From Coralliovum pocilloporae (GTDB lineage Bacteria; Pseudomonadota; Alphaproteobacteria; Rhizobiales; Cohaesibacteraceae): a DNA stretch of 64,000 nt. The DNA lies in contig NZ_CP132542.1 of assembly GCF_030845175.1 (NCBI RefSeq), positions 558,001 to 622,000 of the forward strand, in the 5' to 3' direction. Below the pieces are notes generated by a model, which saw nothing but the letters and a program-made list of their open reading frames with translations, was not told the DNA's origin and ran no database searches. Both the position numbers and the translations under genes were made by a program. Shown here one piece after another: positions 32,092 to 40,937 of the stretch (position 1 is the stretch's first letter; every line of letters begins with the position of its first letter).

Positions 32092-33498
32092 TCAGGCCGT
32101 TGACCGGCCGAATTCCTTTTTCAGCATCTCAACCAGCGGCCCCATACGGCTACCGAGAGATCCTTTGATCATGATGACATCACCCGGCCCCACTGCATTC
32201 TGCAAAGGCTCATGCAGGCCGTCCGACGTTGGTGCATAAGCACCGCGAACAGTCTCTGGCAAAGCCTTCCAGAGATGTTCCATATCCGGTCCACTACAGA
32301 AAACACAGTCCACCGAAGCTTCTTCAATTGCCTCAGCAAGACCGGCATGGAAGACGGGCGAATCACTACCCAGTTCCAGCATATCACCGAGAACGGCAAT
32401 TCTGCGTCCACCTGTGCCTCTTTCCGAGCTTCCAAGCAACCGTATTGCGGCTTTCACGGATGTGGGGTTGGCATTGTAGCTCTCATCAATGAGCGTCATG
32501 CTGCCGCCCTTGCGTGTCAGGCTGTGCTGCTCTCCACGACCTTTCGGAGCGGTAAAATCGGCAAGCGCCATGCCTGCAAGCGCAAGGTCCGCTCCCAGAA
32601 CATGAACAGCCGTCAGGATAGCGAGGCTGTTCAACGCCATATGATCCCCCGGCGCACCCAGCTTGAAATGCATCGGACTACCGAGAACCGAAACATCCAG
32701 AACAGACATTACACCTTGGCTGATGATGGTTTCCAGCCGTGTATCCGCATCCACGGATCGTCCAAAACTCACAATGCGCTGAACACCGGCAGCACGGGCA
32801 GATGCAAAGAGATGATCAAAATAACCATTGTCGCGATTGATGATGGCAACACCATCAGACACCAGGCCCTCGAAAATCTCCGCCTTGGCATCGGCTATCT
32901 CATCAACTGAGGAGAAGTGAGCCAGATGCACCGGGGCAACAGTGGTGATGATTGCCGCATGTGGCTGAACCATCTTCACCAGCGGCCGGATCTCATCAGA
33001 ATGGTTCATGCCGATTTCAAAGACACCGAACTCGGTATCAGATGGCATCCGCGCCAATGTCAGCGGCACACCCCAATGATTGTTGAAACTGGCAACAGCC
33101 GCATGGGTTTTGCCCTGGCGCGACAGCACCAGCCGCAGGCCATCCTTTGTGCTGGTTTTCCCGACGCTTCCTGTCACCGCGACAATACGGGCCTTAGAGC
33201 GGGCCCGAGCAGCAACAGCCAGTCGTTCCAGCGCCCTCAGCACATCATCCACCAGCACATAGGGCTGCGGCGTGGTTTCATCAGCCCGCGAGACAACCGC
33301 AAAGGCCGCTCCGTTATCCAGAGCCGCTTTTACAAAATCATGACCATCGAACCGGTCACCCTTGATGGCAAAGAAGGCATGCCCAGGTTCAAGGGACCGA
33401 CTGTCAATCGACAGATCCAGAACATCCCCCTCAACCGACCCCACCAAAGAGCCACTGGTCGCCTCAAGAAAATCAGCAAGTGTCCACAAGACAGTCAT
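32092..33498 (-). CDS. murF: UDP-N-acetylmuramoyl-tripeptide--D-alanyl-D-alanine ligase
   Basis: A 468-residue Mur ligase adding D-Ala-D-Ala, the product of ddl in the same cluster. ATP loop VAVTGSVGKTSTKDGLRLVL, the FEIGMNHSDEI motif typical of MurF and DESYNANPTSVKAAI in the central and C domains support the call. Its start shares one base with the murE stop. Confidence 0.95.
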   Translation of the reverse strand: MTVLWTLADFLEATSGSLVGSVEGDVLDLSIDSRSLEPGHAFFAIKGDRFDGHDFVKAALDNGAAFAVVSRADETTPQPYVLVDDVLRALERLAVAARARSKARIVAVTGSVGKTSTKDGLRLVLSRQGKTHAAVASFNNHWGVPLTLARMPSDTEFGVFEIGMNHSDEIRPLVKMVQPHAAIITTVAPVHLAHFSSVDEIADAKAEIFEGLVSDGVAIINRDNGYFDHLFASARAAGVQRIVSFGRSVDADTRLETIISQGVMSVLDVSVLGSPMHFKLGAPGDHMALNSLAILTAVHVLGADLALAGMALADFTAPKGRGEQHSLTRKGGSMTLIDESYNANPTSVKAAIRLLGSSERGTGGRRIAVLGDMLELGSDSPVFHAGLAEAIEEASVDCVFCSGPDMEHLWKALPETVRGAYAPTSDGLHEPLQNAVGPGDVIMIKGSLGSRMGPLVEMLKKEFGRSTA

Positions 33499-34961
33499 CA
33501 GGCACCCCGCTCAGACAATGCCATACGTAGTTCATCATGATCAGAGAACGGATGCATGACACCCTTGATCAGTTGCCCGGTCTCGTGCCCCTTGCCAGCC
33601 ACCACCAGCACATCACCAGCCTCAAGAAGCCCCACGCCATGGCGGATTGCTTTCCCGCGGTCGCCGATCTCAAGTGCTTTCGGTGCAGCATCAAGAATGG
33701 CGCGACGGACAAGGGCCGGATCTTCGTTACGCGGGTTATCGTCCGTCACAATGGCAATATCAGCCTGGGCTTCTGCAATGCCGCCCATAATGGCCCGCTT
33801 GCCCGGGTCCCTGTCCCCACCGGCACCAAACACAACAATCAGTCGCCCGTTCGTGAACGGCTTCAAGGCACGCAGAGTATGATCCAGCGCCTCCGGCTTG
33901 TGGGCATAATCAACAAAGCAGAGGCTCTCACCCGGCCCGCGCCCCACAAGCTCAAGCCGTCCTGGAGCACCCTTAAGGCTTTCAAGCGCTGAGAAGGCCT
34001 CCTCAATACGGCACCCACCCGCAATCGCAAGCCCGGCAGCCAGGATGGCATTGGAGACCTGAAACTCTCCCACAAGCGGCAGCAGGAACGACACGTCCTG
34101 ACCAAACGCGTTGACGTTGACCGACTGGCCGAACCCGTCAATCGCAACGGACTTGATCCGGATATCATCGCCTTGAAAGCCAACCGTCTGCACCGGGTGA
34201 CCGGCAGCCCTGGCCCGTTCAGCCATCAGCTGGCCGTAAGAATCGTCCACGTTGATAATCGCAGGTGCGTCCTGTGGCAGCAAAGTGTCAAACAGACGGG
34301 CCTTGGCGTCGAAATAAGCCTCGGTCGTCTCGTGATAGTCCAGATGATCCCGCCCCAGATTGGTAAATCCGGCTGCTTTCAGGCTCACTCCGTCCAGTCG
34401 ACGCTGGTCAATGCCATGGGAGGATGCCTCAAGCGCCACATGGGTACAGCCATCGTCCGCAAGCGATTGAAGACTGCGATGCAATGAAACAGGATCAGGT
34501 GTGGTCAGTCCGCCGTAGACATCACCATTGGGAGACACAATCCCGAGCGTTCCGACACTTGCCGCCTTGAGCTTTGCGGATAACCAGATCTGACGGACAA
34601 AGGACGCGACAGATGTTTTGCCGCTGGTCCCTGTCACAGCAACCACCGTTTCCGGCTGCGGAGCAAAGAAACGCGCAGCCATGAGCGCGAAGTCCCGCCG
34701 GACATCATCACTGCGCAGAACGGTCGGCCCGGATGGAACTTCACCGATTTCCGGAGCCAGAACACAGTTTGCACCAGCCGCGATGGCGTCGCCCACAAAG
34801 CGCATGCCATCCACCTGCGTTCCGGGCAAAGCCGCAAAGAGCGCGCCCGTCTCGACCACCCGACTGTCTGAGGTAATGGTGCTGATTTCGACGTCCGCGT
34901 TGCCTTCAATAGAAACCGAATCGCTGACGAGATCTTTCAGATGTCTGGCCTTGTCCGACAT
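33498..34961 (-). CDS. murE: UDP-MurNAc-L-Ala-D-Glu:meso-diaminopimelate ligase
   Basis: A 487-residue Mur ligase. ATP loop VTGTSGKTSVASFVRQ, EASSHGIDQRRL, FTNLGRDHLDYHE and VDYAHKPEAL are typical. The motif DDNPRNEDP selects meso-diaminopimelate over lysine, so the wall is mDAP type. It is 48 bases downstream of ftsI and has a one-base overlap with murF. Confidence 0.95.
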   Translation of the reverse strand: MSDKARHLKDLVSDSVSIEGNADVEISTITSDSRVVETGALFAALPGTQVDGMRFVGDAIAAGANCVLAPEIGEVPSGPTVLRSDDVRRDFALMAARFFAPQPETVVAVTGTSGKTSVASFVRQIWLSAKLKAASVGTLGIVSPNGDVYGGLTTPDPVSLHRSLQSLADDGCTHVALEASSHGIDQRRLDGVSLKAAGFTNLGRDHLDYHETTEAYFDAKARLFDTLLPQDAPAIINVDDSYGQLMAERARAAGHPVQTVGFQGDDIRIKSVAIDGFGQSVNVNAFGQDVSFLLPLVGEFQVSNAILAAGLAIAGGCRIEEAFSALESLKGAPGRLELVGRGPGESLCFVDYAHKPEALDHTLRALKPFTNGRLIVVFGAGGDRDPGKRAIMGGIAEAQADIAIVTDDNPRNEDPALVRRAILDAAPKALEIGDRGKAIRHGVGLLEAGDVLVVAGKGHETGQLIKGVMHPFSDHDELRMALSERGA

Positions 34962-35009
34962 GCTTTCACTCTTGCTGTTCTTTGCCCCTCTCCTTTAAAG
35001 CGATCCGCT

Positions 35010-36746
35010 TCAGAAGGAAACAAGAATGGTTTGCGCATCAATGCCGTCAAATTTGGGGCGAACACCCAGCATGGGAGCAATTCGGGCAATCACCTTGCCA
35101 GCCGTCGGTGCTGCATTGTAACCGGCTGTAGCATAGCCGAACGTCCCTTCAGCTGCTTTTGGTTCGTCCAGCATGATCAGGACAACAAATTCCGGATCGT
35201 CCATCGGAAAAGCAGAAAGGAAGGACGTATAGAGCCGGTCCTTGGCATAGCGACCATTGACCACCTTCTCAGACGTCCCTGTTTTGCCGCCAACCCGATA
35301 GCCGAGCACATTGGCCTTGCGGCCGGAACCCTCTTCCGAATTCAACTTGAAAAGATACCGCATCTGCCGACTGGTTTCAGGCAGAAGAACCTGCTCTCCA
35401 GCCGCATAGGCCTCCTCTGCACTGCGCACAAAGAAGGTGGGCTTGATCAGTCGACCACCATTGACAAGCGCGGCTGCTGCGGCAGCTGTCTGGATCGGAG
35501 CCACCGACAGTCCATGACCAAAAGAGATGGTCATTGTGCTGAGATCGGTCCAGTCGCGCGGTGCAAGCGGTCGCCGGTTTTCAGGCAGTTCGGTTTTCAG
35601 TCTTGTCAGCAGTCCAAGGCGGCGGAGAAAATCCTGATGCGCATCCTTGCCAAGGCTCAGCGCCATTTTAGCGGTGCCAATATTGGAAGAATAAATAAAG
35701 ATCTCCGACACACTGAGAGATCGTTTCTTGGCGTGGAAATCTGAAATCGTGAAGCCGCCCCGGCGAATGGGCTTTGTGGCGTCAAACTGATCAGACAGCC
35801 GGATGCGTCCGGAATCAAGCGCCATGGCTGTTGTGAACGCCTTAAACGTCGATCCCATTTCATAGACACCGGCTGTGACGCGATTGATCCGGTCATCATC
35901 AAGTGCCGTTGCAGGGTCATTCGGGTCATAGTCAGGCAGGGAAGCAAGACCGAAGACTTCGCCGGTCTTCGCGCTCAGGACGATACCAGACACGGCATCT
36001 GCTTTGAAAAACTCCTTGGCTTTTGCCAGCTCGTCACGCAGCACATGCTGCACCCGAAGATCAATGGAGAGATTGACCGGCTCCATCCGCTGGTTCCGGG
36101 CGAAACCGAAATCACGCAGGTCGGCCAGGCCTTCGTCATCCAGATGCTTTTCAATTCCCGCAATGCCCTGATTGTCCACATTCACATGACCGATCACATG
36201 AGCAGCGGTCGGCCCACTGGGATAAAAGCGCCGTTTTTCAGGCAGGAACCCAAGACCGGGCAATCCAAGCGCATGAAGAGCAGCCTGCTGTCTTGGTGTG
36301 ATTTCCCGCTTGAGCCAGACAAATCCGCGCCCGCTCTCAAGCCGCTCACGCAATGTGCTCTCGCTCAGGTCTGGCAGGACTGACAGGATCCGTTCAACAG
36401 CTTCATCCACATCAACCACGCGCCGCGGTTCGGCATAGAGCGAAGCACTCTGGATATCTGTCGCCAGAATTTCACCGTTGCGGTCAAGAAGATTGGGCCG
36501 TGTCGCAGCAATCGCGTCCTTTGCCGTCAGGCGAATGCCCGCTTGCGCCGTGTCGGTCTGGGCCAACTGGATAAGACGCCCGGCAATTGCCGCATAAAGT
36601 CCAAGGAAAACCAGTGCGACAAGCACAGTCCGGGACCGGGCAATCTTGACAGCACCCTTCTGGCTGCCTTCCAGAACAACCCCGTCATCTCCCGAAGCAT
36701 CCTCTTCGGGCCTGGAGTTCCAGCGCTTTTGGAAAAACTGCTTCAT
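35010..36746 (-). CDS. ftsI: Septal peptidoglycan transpeptidase FtsI (PBP3)
   Basis: A 578-residue class B penicillin-binding protein. One membrane segment is at ~39-60, the pedestal domain has LLDRNGEILATDIQS, and the transpeptidase carries the three catalytic motifs: STFK with Ser299, the YSSN motif (SxN) and the GGKTGT motif. It cross-links septal wall with FtsW. Its start overlaps the ftsL stop by 4 bases. Confidence 0.95.
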   Translation of the reverse strand: MKQFFQKRWNSRPEEDASGDDGVVLEGSQKGAVKIARSRTVLVALVFLGLYAAIAGRLIQLAQTDTAQAGIRLTAKDAIAATRPNLLDRNGEILATDIQSASLYAEPRRVVDVDEAVERILSVLPDLSESTLRERLESGRGFVWLKREITPRQQAALHALGLPGLGFLPEKRRFYPSGPTAAHVIGHVNVDNQGIAGIEKHLDDEGLADLRDFGFARNQRMEPVNLSIDLRVQHVLRDELAKAKEFFKADAVSGIVLSAKTGEVFGLASLPDYDPNDPATALDDDRINRVTAGVYEMGSTFKAFTTAMALDSGRIRLSDQFDATKPIRRGGFTISDFHAKKRSLSVSEIFIYSSNIGTAKMALSLGKDAHQDFLRRLGLLTRLKTELPENRRPLAPRDWTDLSTMTISFGHGLSVAPIQTAAAAAALVNGGRLIKPTFFVRSAEEAYAAGEQVLLPETSRQMRYLFKLNSEEGSGRKANVLGYRVGGKTGTSEKVVNGRYAKDRLYTSFLSAFPMDDPEFVVLIMLDEPKAAEGTFGYATAGYNAAPTAGKVIARIAPMLGVRPKFDGIDAQTILVSF

Positions 36747-37102
36747 TGTGCCAGCACTCCCGGCTGGCCAGCCGCGACGCCGCCAAGCGCACCACGCGAG
36801 AGCGGATCAAGCTCAATCGGGCGCAACGGAACATCATCCAGCGTCGAGAACTGATAGACTTCCATGGGGCCAAGCTGCAATTGCTGCTCGTAACGCTCCA
36901 CCAGCGTCTGAATACGGTCAGGTCTGCTCAAGTGGCTCCATTCAGCCTGAAGGATTTCAATCGTCTGGCGGACTTCATCAATCTGACCCTGCAAAGCGGC
37001 AGCCCGATCGGACGCCTCCTCGGCTTCACCCTTGATCTGGTAGACATATCCAACGCCCAGAACAACAAGCAGGATAAGAATGAGATTCACAACTCTACTC
37101 AC
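36743..37102 (-). CDS. ftsL: Cell division protein FtsL
   Basis: A 119-residue bitopic protein. A membrane segment at ~5-22 (VNLILILLVVLGVGYVYQIK) is followed by a coiled coil (AEEASDRAAALQGQIDEVRQ). FtsL links FtsB and FtsQ to FtsWI. Sequence is weakly conserved in this family; the call rests on topology and position between rsmH and ftsI. The proline-containing tail is short. Confidence 0.85.
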   Translation of the reverse strand: MSRVVNLILILLVVLGVGYVYQIKGEAEEASDRAAALQGQIDEVRQTIEILQAEWSHLSRPDRIQTLVERYEQQLQLGPMEVYQFSTLDDVPLRPIELDPLSRGALGGVAAGQPGVLAQ

Positions 37103-37104
37103 AA

Positions 37105-38142
37105 TTACCCTCCTTTACCCATAACCAGATCAGGCACGCCCCATGCCGTCTGGTCTGAGTGTCTTGATGGCGCATCCGTCCGCACAGCTGCTCTCAGGCG
37201 GGATGAGCGCGCACGCGGGTTCTCCGCAATTTCATCATCCTGAGGCGAAAGAGCCTTACGGGTTTTCAAAGTAAAGGTTGCATCCGGCAAGTCCTGCTCC
37301 GGCCGATGCCGGGAACCGCCACCATGGGTCTTCGACCGCTCAGTGAAGAAGCGCTTGACGATCCGGTCTTCCAGAGAATGGAAGGTCACCACAACAAGCC
37401 GCCCGCCTGGCTTCAGCACACGCTCTGCTGCAAGCAGAGCTCGGCCAAGCTCATCAAGTTCGCCATTCACATAGATCCGCAGAGCCTGAAAAGTCCGGGT
37501 TGCGGGGTGTATCTTGTCCCGCATGCCACGGCCAATTGTCTTCTCGACAAGGCTGGCTAGTGTGCTGGTGCGTGTGATCCGCTCAGCTTTGCGGGCTTCA
37601 ACGATCGCCTTGGCGATACGGCGTGATTTCTTTTCTTCACCAAAAATGTAGAGCACCCGGGCAAGATCGGCCTCGCCGAGCTCATTCACCACATCTTCCG
37701 CGCTTGGCCCCGCCTGCTCCATCCGCATGTCGAGCGGGCCATCATAGCGAAATGAAAATCCGCGTTCCGCCTCATCAAGCTGCATGGAAGAAACGCCGAT
37801 ATCGAGCACAACTCCGTCCACAAATCCGCCGAGCTGTTCATCAACCAGCGCATCAAGATCGCCGAAACGCCCCATAACGAGCTGAAGTTTGCCGGAAAAA
37901 CGATCCACCAGAGCCTGACCGTCACGGATTGCATTCGGATCACGATCAATCGCAAGAACAGAACCGGCACCGGCTTCAAGGATAGCTGTCGTATAGCCAC
38001 CAAGGCCAAACGTGCCATCCACGAACACACCGCCATCTCGCGGCTCCAGCGTATCCAGCGTATCCAGCACTTCTCGAAGAAGAACGGGGACGTGACGGGA
38101 TGGTCCGCCAGCAGCATTTTCGTGCACGCTGCCTCCCGTCAT
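37105..38142 (-). CDS. rsmH: 16S rRNA (cytosine(1402)-N(4))-methyltransferase
   Basis: A 345-residue SAM methyltransferase (MraW). N-terminal HVPVLLREVLDTL, the SAM loop VDGTFGLGGYTTAIL, DIGVSSMQLDEAERGFSFR and the C-terminal VVTFHSLEDRIVKRFF motif are diagnostic. The C-terminus carries the usual NPRARSSRLRAAVRT. It modifies C1402 in the decoding centre. Start overlaps the mraZ stop by 4 bases. Confidence 0.95.
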   Translation of the reverse strand: MTGGSVHENAAGGPSRHVPVLLREVLDTLDTLEPRDGGVFVDGTFGLGGYTTAILEAGAGSVLAIDRDPNAIRDGQALVDRFSGKLQLVMGRFGDLDALVDEQLGGFVDGVVLDIGVSSMQLDEAERGFSFRYDGPLDMRMEQAGPSAEDVVNELGEADLARVLYIFGEEKKSRRIAKAIVEARKAERITRTSTLASLVEKTIGRGMRDKIHPATRTFQALRIYVNGELDELGRALLAAERVLKPGGRLVVVTFHSLEDRIVKRFFTERSKTHGGGSRHRPEQDLPDATFTLKTRKALSPQDDEIAENPRARSSRLRAAVRTDAPSRHSDQTAWGVPDLVMGKGG

Positions 38143-38618
38143 GTATCCGCCCCCGAATTGGGCGAGCCTGAAGACGTTGCTCCAAGCCTGCGACGCAGCT
38201 CACGCACGCGAATTTTGGCCTCATTGCGATACGTTTCAAAGCGTTCGGGCGCCCAGATCTGAAACTTGTAACCCTGACCGACAAAGGTCACATGGGTCGT
38301 GATACCTGCATGTTCTTTCAACGCATCTGACAGGGTAACGCGACCGTCTGTATCAATCTTCAGGTTCTCGCTTTCACCCAGAAGAGCTGTCGACAGGAAC
38401 TCATGATCTTCAGAAAATGTCTCAAACTGCGCCAGCCGATCCCGGATAGCCCCCTGAAACCGGGAGCCGCCCGCATCAATAGCCTGCATGTCAAGTGTCG
38501 GACAACAATAGAGAAATTTGGCTTCCTCATAATCCAACACGGCCCGAAAGGCTGCCGGGATAGACACCCGTCCTTTCGAATCCAGCTTGTTGGTTACGCG
38601 GGAGACAAAATCACTCAT
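38139..38618 (-). CDS. mraZ: Transcriptional regulator MraZ
   Basis: A protein of about 159 residues with two AbrB-like MraZ repeats. The first contains NKLDSKGRVSIPAAFRAVL, the second LKIDTDGRVTLSDALKEHAG, each holding the DxxGR DNA-contact motif. MraZ binds repeated TGGG-type boxes in front of its own operon. A TTG at 38630 is in frame, but the ATG at 38618 has GGGGA 5 bases upstream and is preferred. It is the first gene of the dcw block, about 140 bases from the operator boxes. Confidence 0.94.
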   Translation of the reverse strand: MSDFVSRVTNKLDSKGRVSIPAAFRAVLDYEEAKFLYCCPTLDMQAIDAGGSRFQGAIRDRLAQFETFSEDHEFLSTALLGESENLKIDTDGRVTLSDALKEHAGITTHVTFVGQGYKFQIWAPERFETYRNEAKIRVRELRRRLGATSSGSPNSGADT

Positions 38619-38750
38619 CAGTATCCCCAAAAACGCAGGCTCTCTTCGACCCGCTTCAGATTCCCAATCAAACTGAGCGACAAACCGTCCTGATCCTGAC
38701 TGTTCAGCCTGCCCACACTGACAACACGCCCGATCACTCAGTACAACTTC

Positions 38751-38795
38751 ATGGGATAATATGGGATATCATGGGAGAATATGGGCGTCAATGGA
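38751..38795. promoter_or_regulatory. MraZ boxes: four ATGGG repeats at 10-bp period
   Basis: ATGGG occurs at 38751, 38761, 38771 and 38781 on the + strand, with a fifth degenerate ATGGA at 38791. The exact 10-bp period puts the boxes on one face of the helix. MraZ proteins are known to bind such direct repeats separated by 5-base spacers. They overlap the predicted mraZ promoter. Confidence 0.85.
38763..38791 (-). promoter_or_regulatory. Predicted sigma-70 type promoter of the dcw cluster
   Basis: On the - strand TTGACG (38786-38791) and TATCCC (38763-38768) are spaced by 17 bases, about 140 bases upstream of mraZ. The promoter is interleaved with the MraZ boxes, consistent with autorepression. 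Two GANTC sites at 38794 and 38805 lie just upstream of the -35. Confidence 0.5.
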
Positions 38796-38809
38796 ATCGT
38801 CCGGGATTC
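38794..38809. promoter_or_regulatory. Paired GANTC sites upstream of the mraZ promoter
   Basis: GAATC (38794-38798) and GATTC (38805-38809) lie 11 bp apart immediately upstream of the predicted -35. This mirrors the pair found before ftsZ and may make the dcw promoter sensitive to CcrM methylation. Confidence 0.4.
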
Positions 38810-38917
38810 ATGCCCTATACACATGTCTAAACCAACCGCGAAAGGGTTAAGATTTCCTTTCATCGGATTCCCCTCTGCAGAGTTCCGAGTTCAGGCTGTT
38901 ACAGGAAAGAAAGTACG

Positions 38918-39295
38918 CCAGTCGGTCTGTAAGCCGGGTTTTGTATGGCGGAGAAACTCCGCGCGGCAATCATTCATCTGGGATGCCCATCACTGGACAC
39001 CTCACGCGACCCACCCGGACAGCTGACGTGGAAATACGCCTGGACACAGGCCCGCGCTGTCCCTATTCGGTCTTGCTCCCGGTGGGGTTTACCATGCCGC
39101 TTCCGTTACCGGTCGCGCGGTGAGCTCTTACCTCACCCTTTCACCCTTACCGATCATGATCGGCGGTTTGCTTTCTGTGGCACTGTCCCTGAGGTCGCCC
39201 CCGCCGGATGTTATCCGGCACCGTATTTCCATGGAGCCCGGACTTTCCTCCCCGGATTGCTTTCGCGACACCGGAGCGATCACCCGACCGACTGG
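38918..39295 (-). ncRNA. rnpB: RNase P RNA, bacterial type A
   Basis: The - strand shows the conserved RNase P core. GAGGAAAGTCCGGGCTCC (39234-39250 region, P4 5' half) comes first, then AGGGTGAAAGGGTGAGGTAA and GAGCTCACCG, then GGTAAACCCCACC and GGAGCAAGACCGAATAGGGA. The 3' end has ACCCGGCTTACAGACCGACT. The ends pair (5' CCAGTCGGTC with 3' GACCGACTGG), which sets the boundaries at about 378 nt. It is the catalytic subunit that matures tRNA 5' ends. It has a predicted promoter of its own. Confidence 0.96.
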
Positions 39296-39302
39296 CAGGA
39301 TG

Positions 39303-39331
39303 GCCTTACGAAGATAGAGCCTGAGGGTCAA
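39303..39331 (-). promoter_or_regulatory. Predicted rnpB promoter
   Basis: On the - strand TTGACC (39326-39331) and TAAGGC (39303-39308) are 17 bases apart. The expected transcription start about 7 bases downstream coincides with the folded 5' end of rnpB at ~39295. Confidence 0.6.
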
Positions 39332-39340
39332 GCACCAAGA

Positions 39341-40858
39341 TTATCCGATTGCTGCATATTCTGTTGAGGCACGCTCCTGCAGAAGCTTCAGCAGAGCCCG
39401 ACTGGCACGTTGTATCTCTTGCTCGGGAGAACTGGCGAACCCCAGCAGCAGCCCCTGCCGGCGGGGTGCAGTCGTATAAGACGGGCTCAGCGGAACCCCG
39501 TCAAAACCCAGCGCCCTGAACTGCATCGCCAGGCTGACGTCGTCCATCGTCTGGTCCCGCAGCCAGGCGACGAGCTGCATTCCACCATCCGGCACAACAA
39601 TATTCAGATAGGCCCCGCAGGTATCCAGCAGCAATTTGGCCATGACATCACGACGCTGCTCGTAAATCTGGCGCATCTGCCTGACATGGGCACGGTAATG
39701 GCCATCCTCAATGAAATCAGCCAGCGCATCCTGAATATAAAGGCTCGGCACCTGCCCCGTATTCCGCAAGGCCCGTGAAAACGCCTCCACCAGCCCACGC
39801 GGAACAACAAGATAGGCCACACGCAAGGCAGGCAGCATGGTCTTTGCGAAGGTGCCCATATAGATGACACTGCCATTTTGATCGAGCCCCTGCAGCGACG
39901 CGATCGGCCGTCCGCGATAGTGGAACTCGCTGTCATAATCGTCTTCGATAATGAAAGCCCCGGTCTGTGCTGCCCGGTTCAGCAGTTCCGTACGTCGTTC
40001 AAGCCCCATAAAAACGCCGGTCGGATATTGATGCGATGGCGTGACGTAGATCAGGCGGGGGTCTCCGGCCTGACGTTTGATGGAAACCCCTTCTTCATCG
40101 ACCGGCACCGGTACGATACGAGCTCCGACACCAAAAAGAGAGGCCCGCATGCCGTGATATCCCGGCTCCTCGATCCAGGCTTCATCCCCCGGGTCAACCA
40201 GCATACGGGCGACAAGATCAAGCGCCGCCTGGGCAGAACTGAGAACCAGCAACTGGTCATCACCGGCACGGAGCCCCCGGAACTCAACCAGATGCCGCAT
40301 GATCGCAGATTTGAGGCGGGGAAGGCCCTGATAATATTCATAGCCACCGCGACGACCGGTGATCTGCCGCCCGGCCCGCCTCAAACACCGGGCCCAGAGG
40401 TCAGACGGGAACAGTCTCGGGTCCGGCATACAGGGCTGCATCGGCAGAACCTGCTCTTCATCGCGGCGCTGAACCCTTGTCAGAGCCTCACCAGCACGCG
40501 ACAAGCGGACAGCATTGTCCTGTCCTGACATATCAACAGTCTCAAGACCAACATCACCGGGCAGGAACTGGTCAGCAGCCGGAGCCACGCGGGTCCCGCC
40601 ACCTTTTCGAGTGATCAGATATCCCTCCATGGTCAGCTGCTCATAGGCCGCAACCACGGTATTACGGCCCACATCCAGCATATCGGCCAATTGCCGCGTT
40701 GCCGGGAGCCGAAGATGTGCTGGCATGGTTCCGGATACAATCGCGGCCTTGATCTGCCTGTAAAGCTGCCGATTGAGCGGTTCAGGAAGGGCCCGATCCA
40801 GAGCCAAAGATGAAACAGCCTGCTCCATAACTTCATTAGTCCCATATGATGTGAACAT
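39341..40858 (-). CDS. MocR-type PLP-binding transcriptional regulator (GntR family)
   Basis: A regulator of about 505 residues. The N-terminal winged helix of GntR type (LNRQLYRQIKAAIVSGTMPAHLRLPATRQLADMLDVGRNTVVAAYEQL) is fused to a fold-type I aminotransferase domain. The PLP contacts include the lysine-bearing GTFAKTMLPALRVAYLV and IEDDYDSEFHYRGRPIASLQG. Such proteins sense PLP or amino compounds; PdxR is a well-known member. The ATG at 40858 is chosen for its AAAGG Shine-Dalgarno; the frame is open to 40918. It is divergent from GNAT and PPOX genes. Two similar motifs, AGAACCA (40873) and AGAAACCA (40886), in the shared gap might be its operator, with low certainty. Confidence 0.85.
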   Translation of the reverse strand: MFTSYGTNEVMEQAVSSLALDRALPEPLNRQLYRQIKAAIVSGTMPAHLRLPATRQLADMLDVGRNTVVAAYEQLTMEGYLITRKGGGTRVAPAADQFLPGDVGLETVDMSGQDNAVRLSRAGEALTRVQRRDEEQVLPMQPCMPDPRLFPSDLWARCLRRAGRQITGRRGGYEYYQGLPRLKSAIMRHLVEFRGLRAGDDQLLVLSSAQAALDLVARMLVDPGDEAWIEEPGYHGMRASLFGVGARIVPVPVDEEGVSIKRQAGDPRLIYVTPSHQYPTGVFMGLERRTELLNRAAQTGAFIIEDDYDSEFHYRGRPIASLQGLDQNGSVIYMGTFAKTMLPALRVAYLVVPRGLVEAFSRALRNTGQVPSLYIQDALADFIEDGHYRAHVRQMRQIYEQRRDVMAKLLLDTCGAYLNIVVPDGGMQLVAWLRDQTMDDVSLAMQFRALGFDGVPLSPSYTTAPRRQGLLLGFASSPEQEIQRASRALLKLLQERASTEYAAIG

Positions 40859-40937
40859 TTGGACCTTTATGAAGAACCAAACAAAAGAAACCATATAGGC
40901 GGGCAACAGGGAACGCAAGACGTGGAGCTGACAGGGA

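Noticed and set aside
38751..38795. Regularly spaced short repeats as a CRISPR-like array
   Set aside because: Repeats are 5 bases with 5-base spacers at a promoter, which fits MraZ boxes; there are no long repeats or cas genes.
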